A stretch of DNA of 36,730 nucleotides from Thermoleophilia bacterium (GCA_025928655.1 JAICJC010000023.1:1-36730); one strand, 5' to 3'. Shown: positions 15,196 through 23,244, counted from the stretch's first letter. Notes: generated by a model from the sequence alone, not told the origin. Program-made: numbers and translations.

Positions 15196-15785
15196 CCACG
15201 GACGGCAACGATGGCGGCAGTCGTGGGCGTGGTCAGGATCTCGGCCGCGACCAGGCGTGGGTCGCGGAGCAGGAACTCGCGGACCGGATCGCCGACCACC
15301 GGCCGGCCCGGCGTCAAATCGTCCTTGACGAGGATCCCGCCCGGCGCGAGCAGTTCCATGATCGCCTCCCAGTCGTATGCTCCGCCGTCGGCGAACACGA
15401 GCCCGAACGGGCCGCGGCCGCGGAGCAGCTCGTAGGCGTCGCCTTCGAGCGCCTCGACGTTGGGCAGGCCGGCGAGCCGCTCGCGAGCCGCGGCGGCGCG
15501 GTCGGGGTCGAGCTCGACCGTGACCACGCTCCGCGCCGTTTCGGTCATCGCCGCGGCGGCCTCACCGTACCCCGTGCCCAGCTCGGCCACGTCGCGCCCG
15601 GCCGCCAGGGCACGAAGCAGTGCCTGGACGGCGGGGATGGAGCTGCCGCCGTCCGTCATCTGAAGCGGCTTGTCGGCATGGTGCCACCAATCATCGCCGC
15701 TCCGCGGCGCCGCACCGAATGGGGTCAGACCCGGTTTGGTGCGGCGGTGCTGGCACGTCGCCGCCGGAGATGGAGCCCCTTTCAC
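15192..15785 (-). CDS. Class I SAM-dependent methyltransferase (O-methyltransferase-like)
   Basis: 197 residues from a GTG at 15785 that overlaps the upstream stop (GTGA). The SAM-binding fold is clear: DVAELGTGYGEAA (motif I), VVTVELDPDRAAAAR, EGDAYELL, FGLVFADGGA and LLAPGGILVKDD. The N-terminal stretch from this start reads through a palindromic repeat (15710-15744) in frame before the family-like WWHHADKPLQMTDGG. The other possible start is the ATG at 15659 (155 residues), which would leave the repeat non-coding but has no ribosome site. The substrate is unknown. Confidence 0.72.
   Translation of the reverse strand: MKGAPSPAATCQHRRTKPGLTPFGAAPRSGDDWWHHADKPLQMTDGGSSIPAVQALLRALAAGRDVAELGTGYGEAAAAMTETARSVVTVELDPDRAAAARERLAGLPNVEALEGDAYELLRGRGPFGLVFADGGAYDWEAIMELLAPGGILVKDDLTPGRPVVGDPVREFLLRDPRLVAAEILTTPTTAAIVAVRG
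15710..15744. repeat. Palindromic repeat, GGGGTCAGACCC core with CCGCACC/GGTGCGG arms
   Basis: Core GGGGTCAGACCC (15721-15732) with arms CCGCACC and GGTGCGG. It lies in frame within, or just upstream of, the methyltransferase coding region, depending on which start is used. Confidence 0.8.
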
Positions 15786-16240
15786 GGGGCGTAGTGGACC
15801 GCGCGGAACCCCCACGTGTCGGCCAGCCAGCGGGGGACGGCGTCGGCGAGCGCGCGCTCCAGGTCCGAGCCGGCGTAGCCGTCGACCACCCACCAGGAGA
15901 CGAGCGCGTCGCTTCCCTCCGGCGCGCCCAGCTCGGGCGGATCGATGTAGACGCAGCCCAGGAGCTCGGTCTCGCCCGCGTCGAGCACGGCGTAGTTGAA
16001 CGTCTCCTGCCCCGCGATCTCGACCTCGTGCCGGACGAGGTCCTCGCGATCCTGCTCGGCGGTCATCGTCTCGGGCGGCCACCCCCAGATCTCGCCGTAG
16101 CGGGCCCAGAGCGTCTCCCGCGAGCCCATCACCGCCGGATAGTCGATCTCGACGTCGTCACCGCGGATCGGCCGCAGGTGGTGGCCGGTGGGGAGGTCGA
16201 GCCGGACGGGCGTCTCGAAGCCGTCGGGAAGCCAGCCCAC
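15782..16240 (-). CDS. GNAT-like N-acetyltransferase
   Basis: 152 residues from a GTG at 16240, 2 bp after the creatininase-family stop. A region beginning with LPTGHHLRPI and continuing with LGCVYIDPPE, then a helix-rich C-terminus ending WLADTWGFRAVHYAP, resembles the GNAT acetyltransferase fold. The acetyl-CoA pyrophosphate loop is not crisp, so the assignment is tentative. It lies inside a minus-strand operon between a creatininase-family enzyme and a methyltransferase with 4-nt or near-zero spacing. Confidence 0.6.
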   Translation of the reverse strand: MGWLPDGFETPVRLDLPTGHHLRPIRGDDVEIDYPAVMGSRETLWARYGEIWGWPPETMTAEQDREDLVRHEVEIAGQETFNYAVLDAGETELLGCVYIDPPELGAPEGSDALVSWWVVDGYAGSDLERALADAVPRWLADTWGFRAVHYAP

Positions 16241-16242
16241 GC

Positions 16243-16944
16243 CTACCGCCACCCGGACGCGATCAGGTCGCGCACCTCTTCCACTCCGGCCCGCCACACC
16301 GCGTGCCAGTCGGCCTCGGGGCGGCCGTAGTCGCCGCCGTAGGAGCCGTCGCCGAGCAGCTCACGCACGCCGGCGGGATCGGAGACGCGCAGGCGGCCCC
16401 CGTCGACGGGCGGCTTGTGCCCGGCCGGCACCTCGACCCCCTCCACCTCGGTCCACGGGAACCGCTCGAGCCACGAGGCGTGCGACGCGTCCGGGTCGAT
16501 CGACTGCACCACCGGCCACACCCGCGGCCCGTTCCACCAGCTGTGGAAGAGCACCTGGCACCCCGGCCGGGCGCGCATGAGCTCGGCGCCGACACCCGCC
16601 GCGGGCGCGTTGCCGCCGTGGCCGTTCACGACCACGAAGCGGCGGAAGCCCTGGTCGTGCAGCGACTCGAGCAGCTCGCGCACGACGGCCACGTAGGTGT
16701 GGACCGTGAGGGTCGGGCTGCCCGGGTAGGCGGCGAAGTAGGGCGTGAGGCCGTAGGGCAGGGACGGCAGCACCGGGACGCCGAGCGGCTCGGCCGCCTC
16801 GACCGCGACCCGCTCCGACAGGATCGCGTCCACGCCGAGCGACAGGTACGCGTGCTGCTCCGTCGAGCCCAGCGGCAGGACGATGCGGTCGTCCCCGCGC
16901 AGGTACTCCTCGATCTGCATCCAGTTGCAGTCGTGCATCCTCAT
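16243..16944 (-). CDS. Creatininase-family amidohydrolase
   Basis: 233 residues. The family opens small cyclic amides or lactams (creatinine) and includes FAPy/formamide hydrolases and the mycofactocin maturase MftE. Metal motifs are intact: LGSTEQHAYLSLGVD (Glu, His, Asp) and VVNGHGGNAP (His), with a Glu in GVGAELMRAR. The ATG at 16944 overlaps the stop of the fusion gene upstream (ATGA), a sign of translational coupling. The actual substrate is unknown; linkage to an amidase suggests sequential attack on one amide compound. Confidence 0.9.
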   Translation of the reverse strand: MRMHDCNWMQIEEYLRGDDRIVLPLGSTEQHAYLSLGVDAILSERVAVEAAEPLGVPVLPSLPYGLTPYFAAYPGSPTLTVHTYVAVVRELLESLHDQGFRRFVVVNGHGGNAPAAGVGAELMRARPGCQVLFHSWWNGPRVWPVVQSIDPDASHASWLERFPWTEVEGVEVPAGHKPPVDGGRLRVSDPAGVRELLGDGSYGGDYGRPEADWHAVWRAGVEEVRDLIASGWR

Positions 16945-19055
16945 CGCCCCGCCCCCTCCTCGTATGCGGCCGCCACGGACAGCAGCAGCGGCTCGGTGTC
17001 GGCCACCGACATGAGCTGGAGGCCGGCCGGCAGGCCGTCCTCGGCAGGGCCGCACGGCAGCGTCACCGCCGGGATCCGGGCCAGGTTGCACGGGCCCGTG
17101 AAGCGGGCCTCGACGTCGCCGTCCGGCGTCCCGAACGGCGGGTCCTCGGGCGGTGCCACGTAGGCCATCGTCGGCCCGGCCAGGATGTCGGCCTGCGCGA
17201 ACGCGCGCGCGAACCCGGCCGTCACCCGGTCGGCGTCCGCCAGGGCGTCGCGGTACTCCGGCTCGGTGATCCGGGAGGCGAGATCGAGCAGCGCCCGCGT
17301 CCCCAGGCCGTAGCGCTCCCTCTCCGCCCGGTACATGTCCGCGTGCACGTCCCAGGCCTCGCGCAGGACGATCGTGCCCAGCGCGTCGTCCGCCACGGCC
17401 AGCTCCGGGATCTCGACGTCGACGAGCTCGTGGCCGAGGCCGGCCAGGGCCTCGATCCCCTCGGACACCCGCGCCCGCACGAGCCGGCGCACGTCCGGGT
17501 CGTCGAGCTGGCTGCGCACCACGCCGATCTTCAGGCGCCCGACGCGCTCGATCGGGCACGGCCGGCCCTGGAGCACGGAGAGCAGGCGGGCGGCGCCGGC
17601 GACGGTGGTCGCGAGCGGCCCGATGCCGTCGCACGTGCGCGAGAGCGGGAAGAGGCCCGTCGCCGGCACCGATCCCGTGGTCGGCTTCACCCCGACGATG
17701 CCGCAGTAGGAGGCCGGGACGCGGATCGAGCCGCCGCTGTCCGTCCCCACCGCCGCCTCGCAGACGCCGGCACCGACCAGCGCCGCCGACCCGCTCGACG
17801 AACCCCCGGACGTGCGGCTCAGGTTGTGCGGGTTGTACGTCATCCCGTAGGCGGGGTTGACGCTCCCGGCGCCGTACTCGAGCAGGTTCGTCTTGCAGAA
17901 GACGTCGCCGGCGGCCGCGCGCACGCGGGCGACGACCTCCGCGTCGGCCGTCGCCGGGGCGGGCACGCCGACGGTCGAGGCGTTCGTCGTCACCTGGCCG
18001 GCCACGTCGATGTTGTCCTTGATCGCGATCGGCTGCCGGTGGAGCGGCCCGTCCGCGGCCCGGTCGGGCGCCGCGACCGTGGCGATGACGGCGTTCAGCG
18101 GCCGCCCCAGCCGTTCCATCCGCTCGTAGGCCGCGAGCAGCTCCAGGTTGGCGCGCTCGCACACGCGCCGGCCGTCCTCGATCGCGTGGATGAGCGCGGC
18201 CGTCTGCCGCACGAGCGGGCCGTCGAGCACCTCGAGCATGTTGTCGACCTCGGTCTTGCGATGCCGGACGGCCAGGTCGCGGTAGATGCCCGAGTGCGTC
18301 TTGGCCGACCCGCGGTTGAACTCGACCAGCCGGTCGATCGAGCCGTCCAGGTCGTCCGGATCGAAGCCGTCGAACGGCTCGGGCCCGGCCGTCGCGGCCG
18401 CCAGCACCTCACGCGCCAGGGCGAGGTAGAGCGGCCGGTAGCGCGGCTCCGCCAGGGCGTCGGCGATCTCCAGGTCGGAGACGGCCGTCGCGAACAGGAT
18501 CGCGCCGTAGGCCTCCTTCGACCACAGGAAGCCGTGGATGTTGGCGGTCTGGCGGGCGTCGGCGATGTCGGCGACGAGGCCGCGGACACGGGGCGTGTCG
18601 GCGCCGTCGAGCTCGCCGATCCAGAAGGCGGCCCGGTTCCCGCGCATGATCCGCCCGGGCCCGACCACATCGGCGCCGAAGTTGACGAAGGCGCCCACCA
18701 CCCGCTCGCTCCCCAGAGCGGCCGCGAGCCTGTCCTCGTTGAAGCCGTTCTGAAGCGAGACGACGAACCCGTCCGGCGCGAGCCGCGGCGCCAGGTGCTC
18801 CACCGCCGCCGCGGTGTGGTGCGCCTTCACCGCCAGCAGCACCGCGCCCAGGCCGCAGGGGAGCGCGTCGGGGGTGACGGCGGTCGCCGCCACGGTCAGC
18901 TCCTCGACCGGCCCCTCGATCCGCAGGCCGTCCGCGTTGATGGCCGCCACGTGCTCGGCGTCGGCGTCGCAGAGGAGCACCTCGTGGCCGTCGCGGATCA
19001 GGCCTGCGGCAACCGTGCCGCCGATCGCACCCGCCCCGATGACGGCATAGCGCAT
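16941..19055 (-). CDS. Ketopantoate reductase (PanE/ApbA)-like :: amidase signature fusion
   Basis: 704 residues in one frame. Residues 1 to about 315 are a PanE/ApbA dehydrogenase: GAGAIGGTVAAGL nucleotide-binding loop, AVKAHHT, SLQNGFNED, then a C-terminal helical domain with EVDNMLEVLDGPLV. Residues about 330-704 are an amidase-signature enzyme with the complete Ser-cisSer-Lys triad: Lys in PIAIKDNIDV, the first Ser in TSGGSSSGSAAL, and GTDSGGSIRVPAS. Each domain is roughly full length, though the amidase lacks the usual N-terminal helices before the Lys. A TAGGAT -10 lies 6 nt before the ATG. It starts the operon and is coupled to the creatininase-family gene. Confidence 0.9.
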   Translation of the reverse strand: MRYAVIGAGAIGGTVAAGLIRDGHEVLLCDADAEHVAAINADGLRIEGPVEELTVAATAVTPDALPCGLGAVLLAVKAHHTAAAVEHLAPRLAPDGFVVSLQNGFNEDRLAAALGSERVVGAFVNFGADVVGPGRIMRGNRAAFWIGELDGADTPRVRGLVADIADARQTANIHGFLWSKEAYGAILFATAVSDLEIADALAEPRYRPLYLALAREVLAAATAGPEPFDGFDPDDLDGSIDRLVEFNRGSAKTHSGIYRDLAVRHRKTEVDNMLEVLDGPLVRQTAALIHAIEDGRRVCERANLELLAAYERMERLGRPLNAVIATVAAPDRAADGPLHRQPIAIKDNIDVAGQVTTNASTVGVPAPATADAEVVARVRAAAGDVFCKTNLLEYGAGSVNPAYGMTYNPHNLSRTSGGSSSGSAALVGAGVCEAAVGTDSGGSIRVPASYCGIVGVKPTTGSVPATGLFPLSRTCDGIGPLATTVAGAARLLSVLQGRPCPIERVGRLKIGVVRSQLDDPDVRRLVRARVSEGIEALAGLGHELVDVEIPELAVADDALGTIVLREAWDVHADMYRAERERYGLGTRALLDLASRITEPEYRDALADADRVTAGFARAFAQADILAGPTMAYVAPPEDPPFGTPDGDVEARFTGPCNLARIPAVTLPCGPAEDGLPAGLQLMSVADTEPLLLSVAAAYEEGAGR

Positions 19056-19061
19056 CGCCCG

Positions 19062-19067
19062 ATCCTA
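19062..19067 (-). promoter_or_regulatory. Leaderless-type -10 (TAGGAT) for the PanE::amidase operon
   Basis: On the minus strand TAGGAT ends 6 nt before the ATG at 19055, with no Shine-Dalgarno. Confidence 0.55.
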
Positions 19068-19095
19068 CCGCGGTGCCGGAGCGGTTCAGCGTCTG

Positions 19096-19130
19096 ACCCG
19101 CCAAACGGGGTCAGACCCCTTTTGGCGGGT
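19096..19130. repeat. Long perfect palindrome, GGGGTCAGACCCC core with ACCCGCCAAA arms
   Basis: Outer arms ACCCGCCAAA and TTTGGCGGGT enclose GGGGTCAGACCCC. It lies upstream of the fusion gene and covers the 3' end and stop codon (19111-19113) of the P1 peptidase gene. Confidence 0.88.
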
Positions 19131-20229
19131 CCGCGAAGAGCTGCGCGAGGCGGTCGTGCGGGATGCCGTGGGCGGTGTTGCCGTTCACGCCGACCATCGT
19201 CCTGCCGGCGACGATGGCGTTCACGATCGCCTCCTCGGTGGCCTCGATCGCGGCGTAGAAGAGCGCGTCGAGCGTCGTCGCCGTCACCGCCCGCAGCGGC
19301 ACCGGATCGGTCTCGTCCTCGAGCGAGTCGCCGAGCGTCCGCAGGCCGCGGTTCCCGGTCGCAAAGGCGAGCATGAGGTCACCGCTGCCGTTCTCGCCGG
19401 CGCCGCCGGTGCGGGCCACGCCGAACGACGAGCGCTGCGCCAGACGCGTGCACTGGCCGGGCAGGAGCGGCGCGTCGGTCGCGACGATGACGATGATCGA
19501 GCCGCCCCCCGGTGGGGCGTCGCCGCGCGGGTCGGGCACATCCGCCGGGCCGATGGCCCGCCCGACCGGCACGCCGCTGATCGTCAGGCGCTCGCGGCTG
19601 CCGTGATTGGCCTGCACCAGCACGCCGACCGTGTGCTCGCCGGCGACCCGGGACGACGTCCCGATCCCGCCCTTGAACCCGTGACAGACCATCCCCGTGC
19701 CGCTGCCGACCCCGCCCTCGGCGACGTGCCCGCCGCGCGCCCCGGCCAGCGCCGCCTCGACGTGCTCGGGGCGGACGTGGCGGCCGTTGATGTCGCTCAT
19801 GTCGCCGTCGTAGGTCTCGCCCACGACGGGCAGGTACCAGCGGATCTCGTCCGGCGGCCGCTCCCCGGCGGCGGCCGCGATCAGCGCGTCACGCACGACG
19901 CCAACCGAGTGCGTGTTGGTGAGGCCGATGCAGGTGGTGAGCAGCCCCGACTCGCGGATCCACTCGAGCCCGGTGAGCTCGCCGTTGCCGTTCAGGCGGT
20001 GGGCGCCGGCGGCCAGCGGCTCGCCCCAGGGATCGTCGCGGCCCGGGACGATGACCGTCACGCCGGTGCGGACGGGCCCCTCGCCCACCCGCAGCCGCCC
20101 CTCACCGGAGATCAGCGTGGTGTGGCCCACGCGGACGCCCGCGACGTCGGTGATCGCGTTCGCGGGGCCGGGCGCCAGATCGCCGATGACGATCCCCAGA
20201 TCGCGCGCCCTGGGAGGGTTCTCGGCCAT
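19111..20229 (-). CDS. P1-family (DmpA/BapA-like) aminopeptidase
   Basis: 372 residues from the ATG at 20229. P1 enzymes are N-terminal-nucleophile hydrolases that self-cleave and release L-, D- or beta-amino acids (such as beta-alanine) from amide N-termini. Seen: NAITDVAGVRVGHTTL near the start, TNTHSVGVVRDA, GGVGSGTGMVCHGFKGGIG, then the nucleophile-side segment TSSRV and GENGSGDLMLAF. The last residues, DPPKGV and stop, are provided by the palindromic repeat at 19096-19130. A second ATG at 20241 overlaps the TAGTAT -10, so 20229 is the better start. Confidence 0.9.
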   Translation of the reverse strand: MAENPPRARDLGIVIGDLAPGPANAITDVAGVRVGHTTLISGEGRLRVGEGPVRTGVTVIVPGRDDPWGEPLAAGAHRLNGNGELTGLEWIRESGLLTTCIGLTNTHSVGVVRDALIAAAAGERPPDEIRWYLPVVGETYDGDMSDINGRHVRPEHVEAALAGARGGHVAEGGVGSGTGMVCHGFKGGIGTSSRVAGEHTVGVLVQANHGSRERLTISGVPVGRAIGPADVPDPRGDAPPGGGSIIVIVATDAPLLPGQCTRLAQRSSFGVARTGGAGENGSGDLMLAFATGNRGLRTLGDSLEDETDPVPLRAVTATTLDALFYAAIEATEEAIVNAIVAGRTMVGVNGNTAHGIPHDRLAQLFADPPKGV

Positions 20230-20239
20230 GGCAGTTGCC

Positions 20240-20245
20240 ATACTA
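20240..20245 (-). promoter_or_regulatory. Leaderless-type -10 (TAGTAT) for the P1 peptidase
   Basis: TAGTAT on the minus strand ends 10 nt before the ATG at 20229. Confidence 0.45.
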
Positions 20246-20267
20246 CGGCGCCCGCCGCCCTCTGCGT

Positions 20268-20273
20268 TAGCGT
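20268..20273 (+). promoter_or_regulatory. Leaderless-type -10 (TAGCGT) for the HExxH gene
   Basis: TAGCGT ends 6 nt before the ATG at 20280. Confidence 0.45.
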
Positions 20274-20279
20274 CCCGGG

Positions 20280-20747
20280 ATGGCCTCCCGCCCGTCCGTC
20301 GCCGACCTCGACGCGCACATCCAGCACCTGTGCGACGCCCACGGGGTCGAGCGCCGCAGCGGCGGCCGCGGGCTCGCCTACCGGCGCGGCCCGGCCGGGC
20401 GGCGGCGGCCCGGCATCCGCATCCCGCCGATCAGAAGCCAGGTCACCTACGCCGTGGCCTTGCACGAGCTGGGGCACCTGCTGGGGCCGGGGCGCTCGGG
20501 CACCCGGCTCGAGAAGGAGGCCGCGGCCTGGCGCTGGGCGCTCGCGAGCTCGCTCGTGCCGCTGTCCGACCACGCCCGCCGCAGCGCCGGGCGGCGGCTG
20601 CGCTCGTACGTGACCTGGGCGGAGCTGCGCCAGCACCGGATGCGGCCGCCGCGCATCCCGCCCGCCGGCTCGCCGTTCTGGTCGCTCCTGGCCGAGCTCG
20701 AGATGGCCGGGACGGCTCTCCCGGAGCCGCCGACAGCGCCTCGATAG
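20280..20747 (+). CDS. Small HExxH putative zinc metallopeptidase
   Basis: 155 residues. The only strong motif is VALHELGHLLGPG near residue 62, followed about 20 residues later by KEAAAWRWA, an arrangement (HExxH, then Glu and a helix) seen in gluzincins and in ImmA/IrrE-like peptidases. No signal peptide or membrane segment. The C-terminus is Pro-rich. It is divergent from the P1 peptidase and has its own -10. The family could not be named; phage- or toxin-related functions of ImmA-like proteins are one possibility only. Confidence 0.65.
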   Translation: MASRPSVADLDAHIQHLCDAHGVERRSGGRGLAYRRGPAGRRRPGIRIPPIRSQVTYAVALHELGHLLGPGRSGTRLEKEAAAWRWALASSLVPLSDHARRSAGRRLRSYVTWAELRQHRMRPPRIPPAGSPFWSLLAELEMAGTALPEPPTAPR

Positions 20748-20750
20748 ACT
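20745..20750 (+). promoter_or_regulatory. Leaderless-type -10 (TAGACT) overlapping an upstream stop codon
   Basis: The first three bases of TAGACT are the stop codon of the HExxH gene; the hexamer ends 6 nt before the ATG at 20757. Confidence 0.5.
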
Positions 20751-20756
20751 CGCGTG

Positions 20757-21203
20757 ATGTTTGTCCGCGCGCCCGTCGGCGTCGGCCCCCGCGCGGTCGC
20801 CTTCATGATCGACGTGGTCTTCTTCACACTGATCATCCTCACCGTCTGGGCGATCGCGGGCGGCGTGAACCAGGCGGCCGAGGAGCACATCAGCATCACC
20901 GACCCGAACACGGCCGCGACCCTCGTGATCAACCTCGCCTCGCTCGTCTACTTCGGCGGGCTCGAGCGGGCCTGGGGGTCGACGGTGGGCAAGCGCCTCG
21001 TCGGCCTGCGCGTGGCGATGCTCGACGGCAGCCCGCTGACCGGCCGCGCCGTGCTGCTGCGCACGCTCGGCCGGTTCATCGACATGCTGCTGCTCACGCC
21101 GATCGTGGGTGCGATCCTGGTGTGGTCGTCGCCCACCAACCAGCGTCTGGGCGACCGCTGGGGCGGCACGATCGTCATCCGCACGCGGCGGCGCGGGCTC
21201 TGA
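20757..21203 (+). CDS. RDD-family membrane protein
   Basis: 148 residues with three hydrophobic segments (about 17-40, 55-70, 95-115). The name-giving positions are present: Arg and Asp in GPRAVAFMIDVVFF and a later Asp in RTLGRFIDMLLL, with TVGKRLVGLRV between and NQRLGDRWGGTIVI at the end. RDD proteins are small integral membrane proteins, some proposed to be ion transporters; the role here is unknown. A GTG one codon upstream is possible, but the -10 spacing supports the ATG at 20757. Confidence 0.85.
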   Translation: MFVRAPVGVGPRAVAFMIDVVFFTLIILTVWAIAGGVNQAAEEHISITDPNTAATLVINLASLVYFGGLERAWGSTVGKRLVGLRVAMLDGSPLTGRAVLLRTLGRFIDMLLLTPIVGAILVWSSPTNQRLGDRWGGTIVIRTRRRGL

Positions 21204-21283
21204 CACATCCGTGCACCCGAGTGTGGGTGCTCGACCATCGCCCGGCGCGGGTGTATCGGGCTACGATTTGCGTCAGACGTTCG

Positions 21284-21300
21284 GAAGGGAGGTGATCGGG
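21284..21300 (+). promoter_or_regulatory. Strong Shine-Dalgarno before fdhA
   Basis: GGAAGGAGGTGATCGGG precedes the ATG at 21301. It is the best ribosome site in the window and fixes the start of the formate dehydrogenase catalytic subunit. Confidence 0.8.
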
Positions 21301-23244
21301 ATGGCAAAGACCCTGACCAGGCTCACGGAGCCGCTGGTGCGCGACAACGGCGCGCTGCGGCCGGCGACGTGGGACGAGGCGCTCGACCGGGCCGCCGCGG
21401 GCATCAGCGCCGCGGTCGCCGCCAAGGGGCCGAACGCGCTCGGCATCTTCTCGTGCTCGAAGGCCTCGAACGAGGTGAACTTCGTGGCGCAGAAGTTCGC
21501 CCGGGTGGCCGTCGGCACGCACAACATCGACAGCTGCAACCGCACCTGACACGCTCCCAGCGTCGTCGGTCTGGCGACAGTGTTCGGAGCGGGCGGCGGG
21601 ACGAGCTCCTACCGCGAGGTCGAGGAGACGGACATGATCATCCTGTGGGGATCGAACGCCCGTGAGACCCACCCGATCTTCTTCCACCACGTCCTGAAGG
21701 CGATCCACAACGGCGCCCGGCTGTTCGTCGTCGACCCCCGGCGCACCGTCTCGGCCCAGTGGGCCGACGGCTGGCTCGGCCTCGACGTGGGCACCGACAT
21801 CGCCCTCGCAAACAGCGTGGCGCGCGAGATCATCCACGCGGGCCTGCACAACCGCGAGTTCATCGAGCGGGCCACGACGGGGTTCGCGGAGTACGCGGCC
21901 TCCGTCGAGGATTGGACGCTCGAGCGCGGCGAGGCGGAGACCGGCGTCCCCGCCGCGATGATCCGCGAGCTGGCCCTGACGTACGCGCGCGCCGACCGCG
22001 CCATCCTGTGCTGGACGCTCGGGATCACCGAGCACCACAACGCCGCCGACAACGTCTTCGCCCTCATCAACCTCTCCCTGCTGTGCGGCCACGTCGGCCG
22101 CTACGGCTCCGGCCTGAACCCGTTGCGCGGCCAGAACAACGTCCAGGGCGGCGGCGACATGGGCGCCATCCCGAACAAGCTGCCGGGCTTCCAGGACATC
22201 GAGCGCGACGCCGAGGCACGCGAGCGGTTCCGCCAGGCGTGGGGCGTCGAGATCGAGCCGAAGTACGGCTGGCACCTGACCCAGATGTTCGCGGCGATGG
22301 AGCGCGGCGACCTGACGGCCGCCTACGTCATCGGTGAGAACCCGGCCCAGTCGGAGGCGGACGCGAAGCACACGCACGAGCTGCTCGAGGGGCTCGACTG
22401 CCTCGTCGTCCAGGACATCTTCATGACCCGCACGGCCCAGATGGCCGACGTCGTCCTGCCCGCCACGGCGAGCTGGTGCGAGGCCGAGGGCACGGTCACC
22501 AACAGCGAGCGCCGCGTCCAGCGCGTGCGCAAGGCGCTCGAGCCGCCCGAGGGCGCGCGCGACGACATCGAGATCATCTGCGACATCGCCCGCCGCATGG
22601 GCCACGACTGGAACTACGCCTCGGTCGAGGAGGTGTGGGACGAGCTGCGCAGCCTGTCGCCGATCCACGCCGGCATGAGCTACGCCCGGCTCGACGAGCT
22701 CGGCGGCATCCCGTGGCCGTGCACGAGCGAGGACGACCCGGGGGCGCAGTTCCTGCACGCCCGGCTGTGGGAGAATCCGATCTCCGGGCCGCCGGCGCCG
22801 TTCTTCGTCGTCGAGCACGAGCTGCCCGTCGACCGGCTCACCGACGAGTTCCCGATCCGGCTCACCACCGGGCGGCGGCTCGACTCCTACAACACGGGCG
22901 TCCAGTCGGGCGGCTACACGTCGCCGCTGCGGCGGTCCGAGTCGCTCGACCTCTCACCGGAGGACTGCGAGCAGCTGGGCGTCGAGGAGGGCGAGCGCGT
23001 CCAGATCAGCTCGCGGCGCGGGACGGTGGTCGCGCCGGTGCGCGTCGACCCCACGCTGCGCCCCGGGCTCGCGTTCATGACGCTCCACTTCCCCGACGAC
23101 GTGCAGACCAACGTCCTCACGATCGACGCGACCGACCCCAAGTCCGGCACCGCCGAGTTCAAGGCGTCCGCGATCCGGGTCGAGAAGCTGCCCCTGCCCC
23201 AGACCGACGCGGCCCCGGGCCGCGTGGCTCTCCCGGCCAGGTAG
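21301..23244 (+). CDS. fdhA: Selenocysteine-containing formate dehydrogenase catalytic subunit (TGA recoded)
   Basis: One 647-residue selenoprotein, not two genes. The frame meets TGA at 21547-21549 (codon 83) and continues open to 23244. Around the TGA the protein reads IDSCNRT-U-HAPSVVGL, the place where FdhF-type enzymes have the catalytic Sec or Cys that ligates Mo/W. A SECIS hairpin follows. Downstream are molybdopterin oxidoreductase motifs (ILWGSNARETHP, VVDPRRT, GLNPLRGQNNVQGGGDMGA, ENPAQSEAD) and a C-terminal dinucleotide-binding domain (PIRLTTGRRLDSYNTG). The usual N-terminal Fe4S4 segment is absent and sits on another polypeptide (25100-26041). It oxidises formate, or reduces CO2, in the cytoplasm. 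Confidence 0.93.
21547..21591 (+). promoter_or_regulatory. Bacterial SECIS element
   Basis: The hairpin starts at the TGA. An upper stem GTCGTC/GGCGAC (21562-21567 with 21573-21578, one G-U pair) closes a GGTCT loop (21568-21572). A lower stem pairs CGCTCC (21552-21557) with GGAGCG (21586-21591). The GGTCTG lies at nucleotides 22-27 counted from the T of TGA, the same offset and loop sequence I know from the E. coli fdhF SECIS that binds SelB. Confidence 0.88.

Noticed and set aside
21547..21549. TGA in fdhA as a nonsense mutation or frameshift making a pseudogene.
   Set aside because: The frame is intact on both sides, the position matches the catalytic Sec/Cys, and a SECIS-like hairpin with correct spacing follows.
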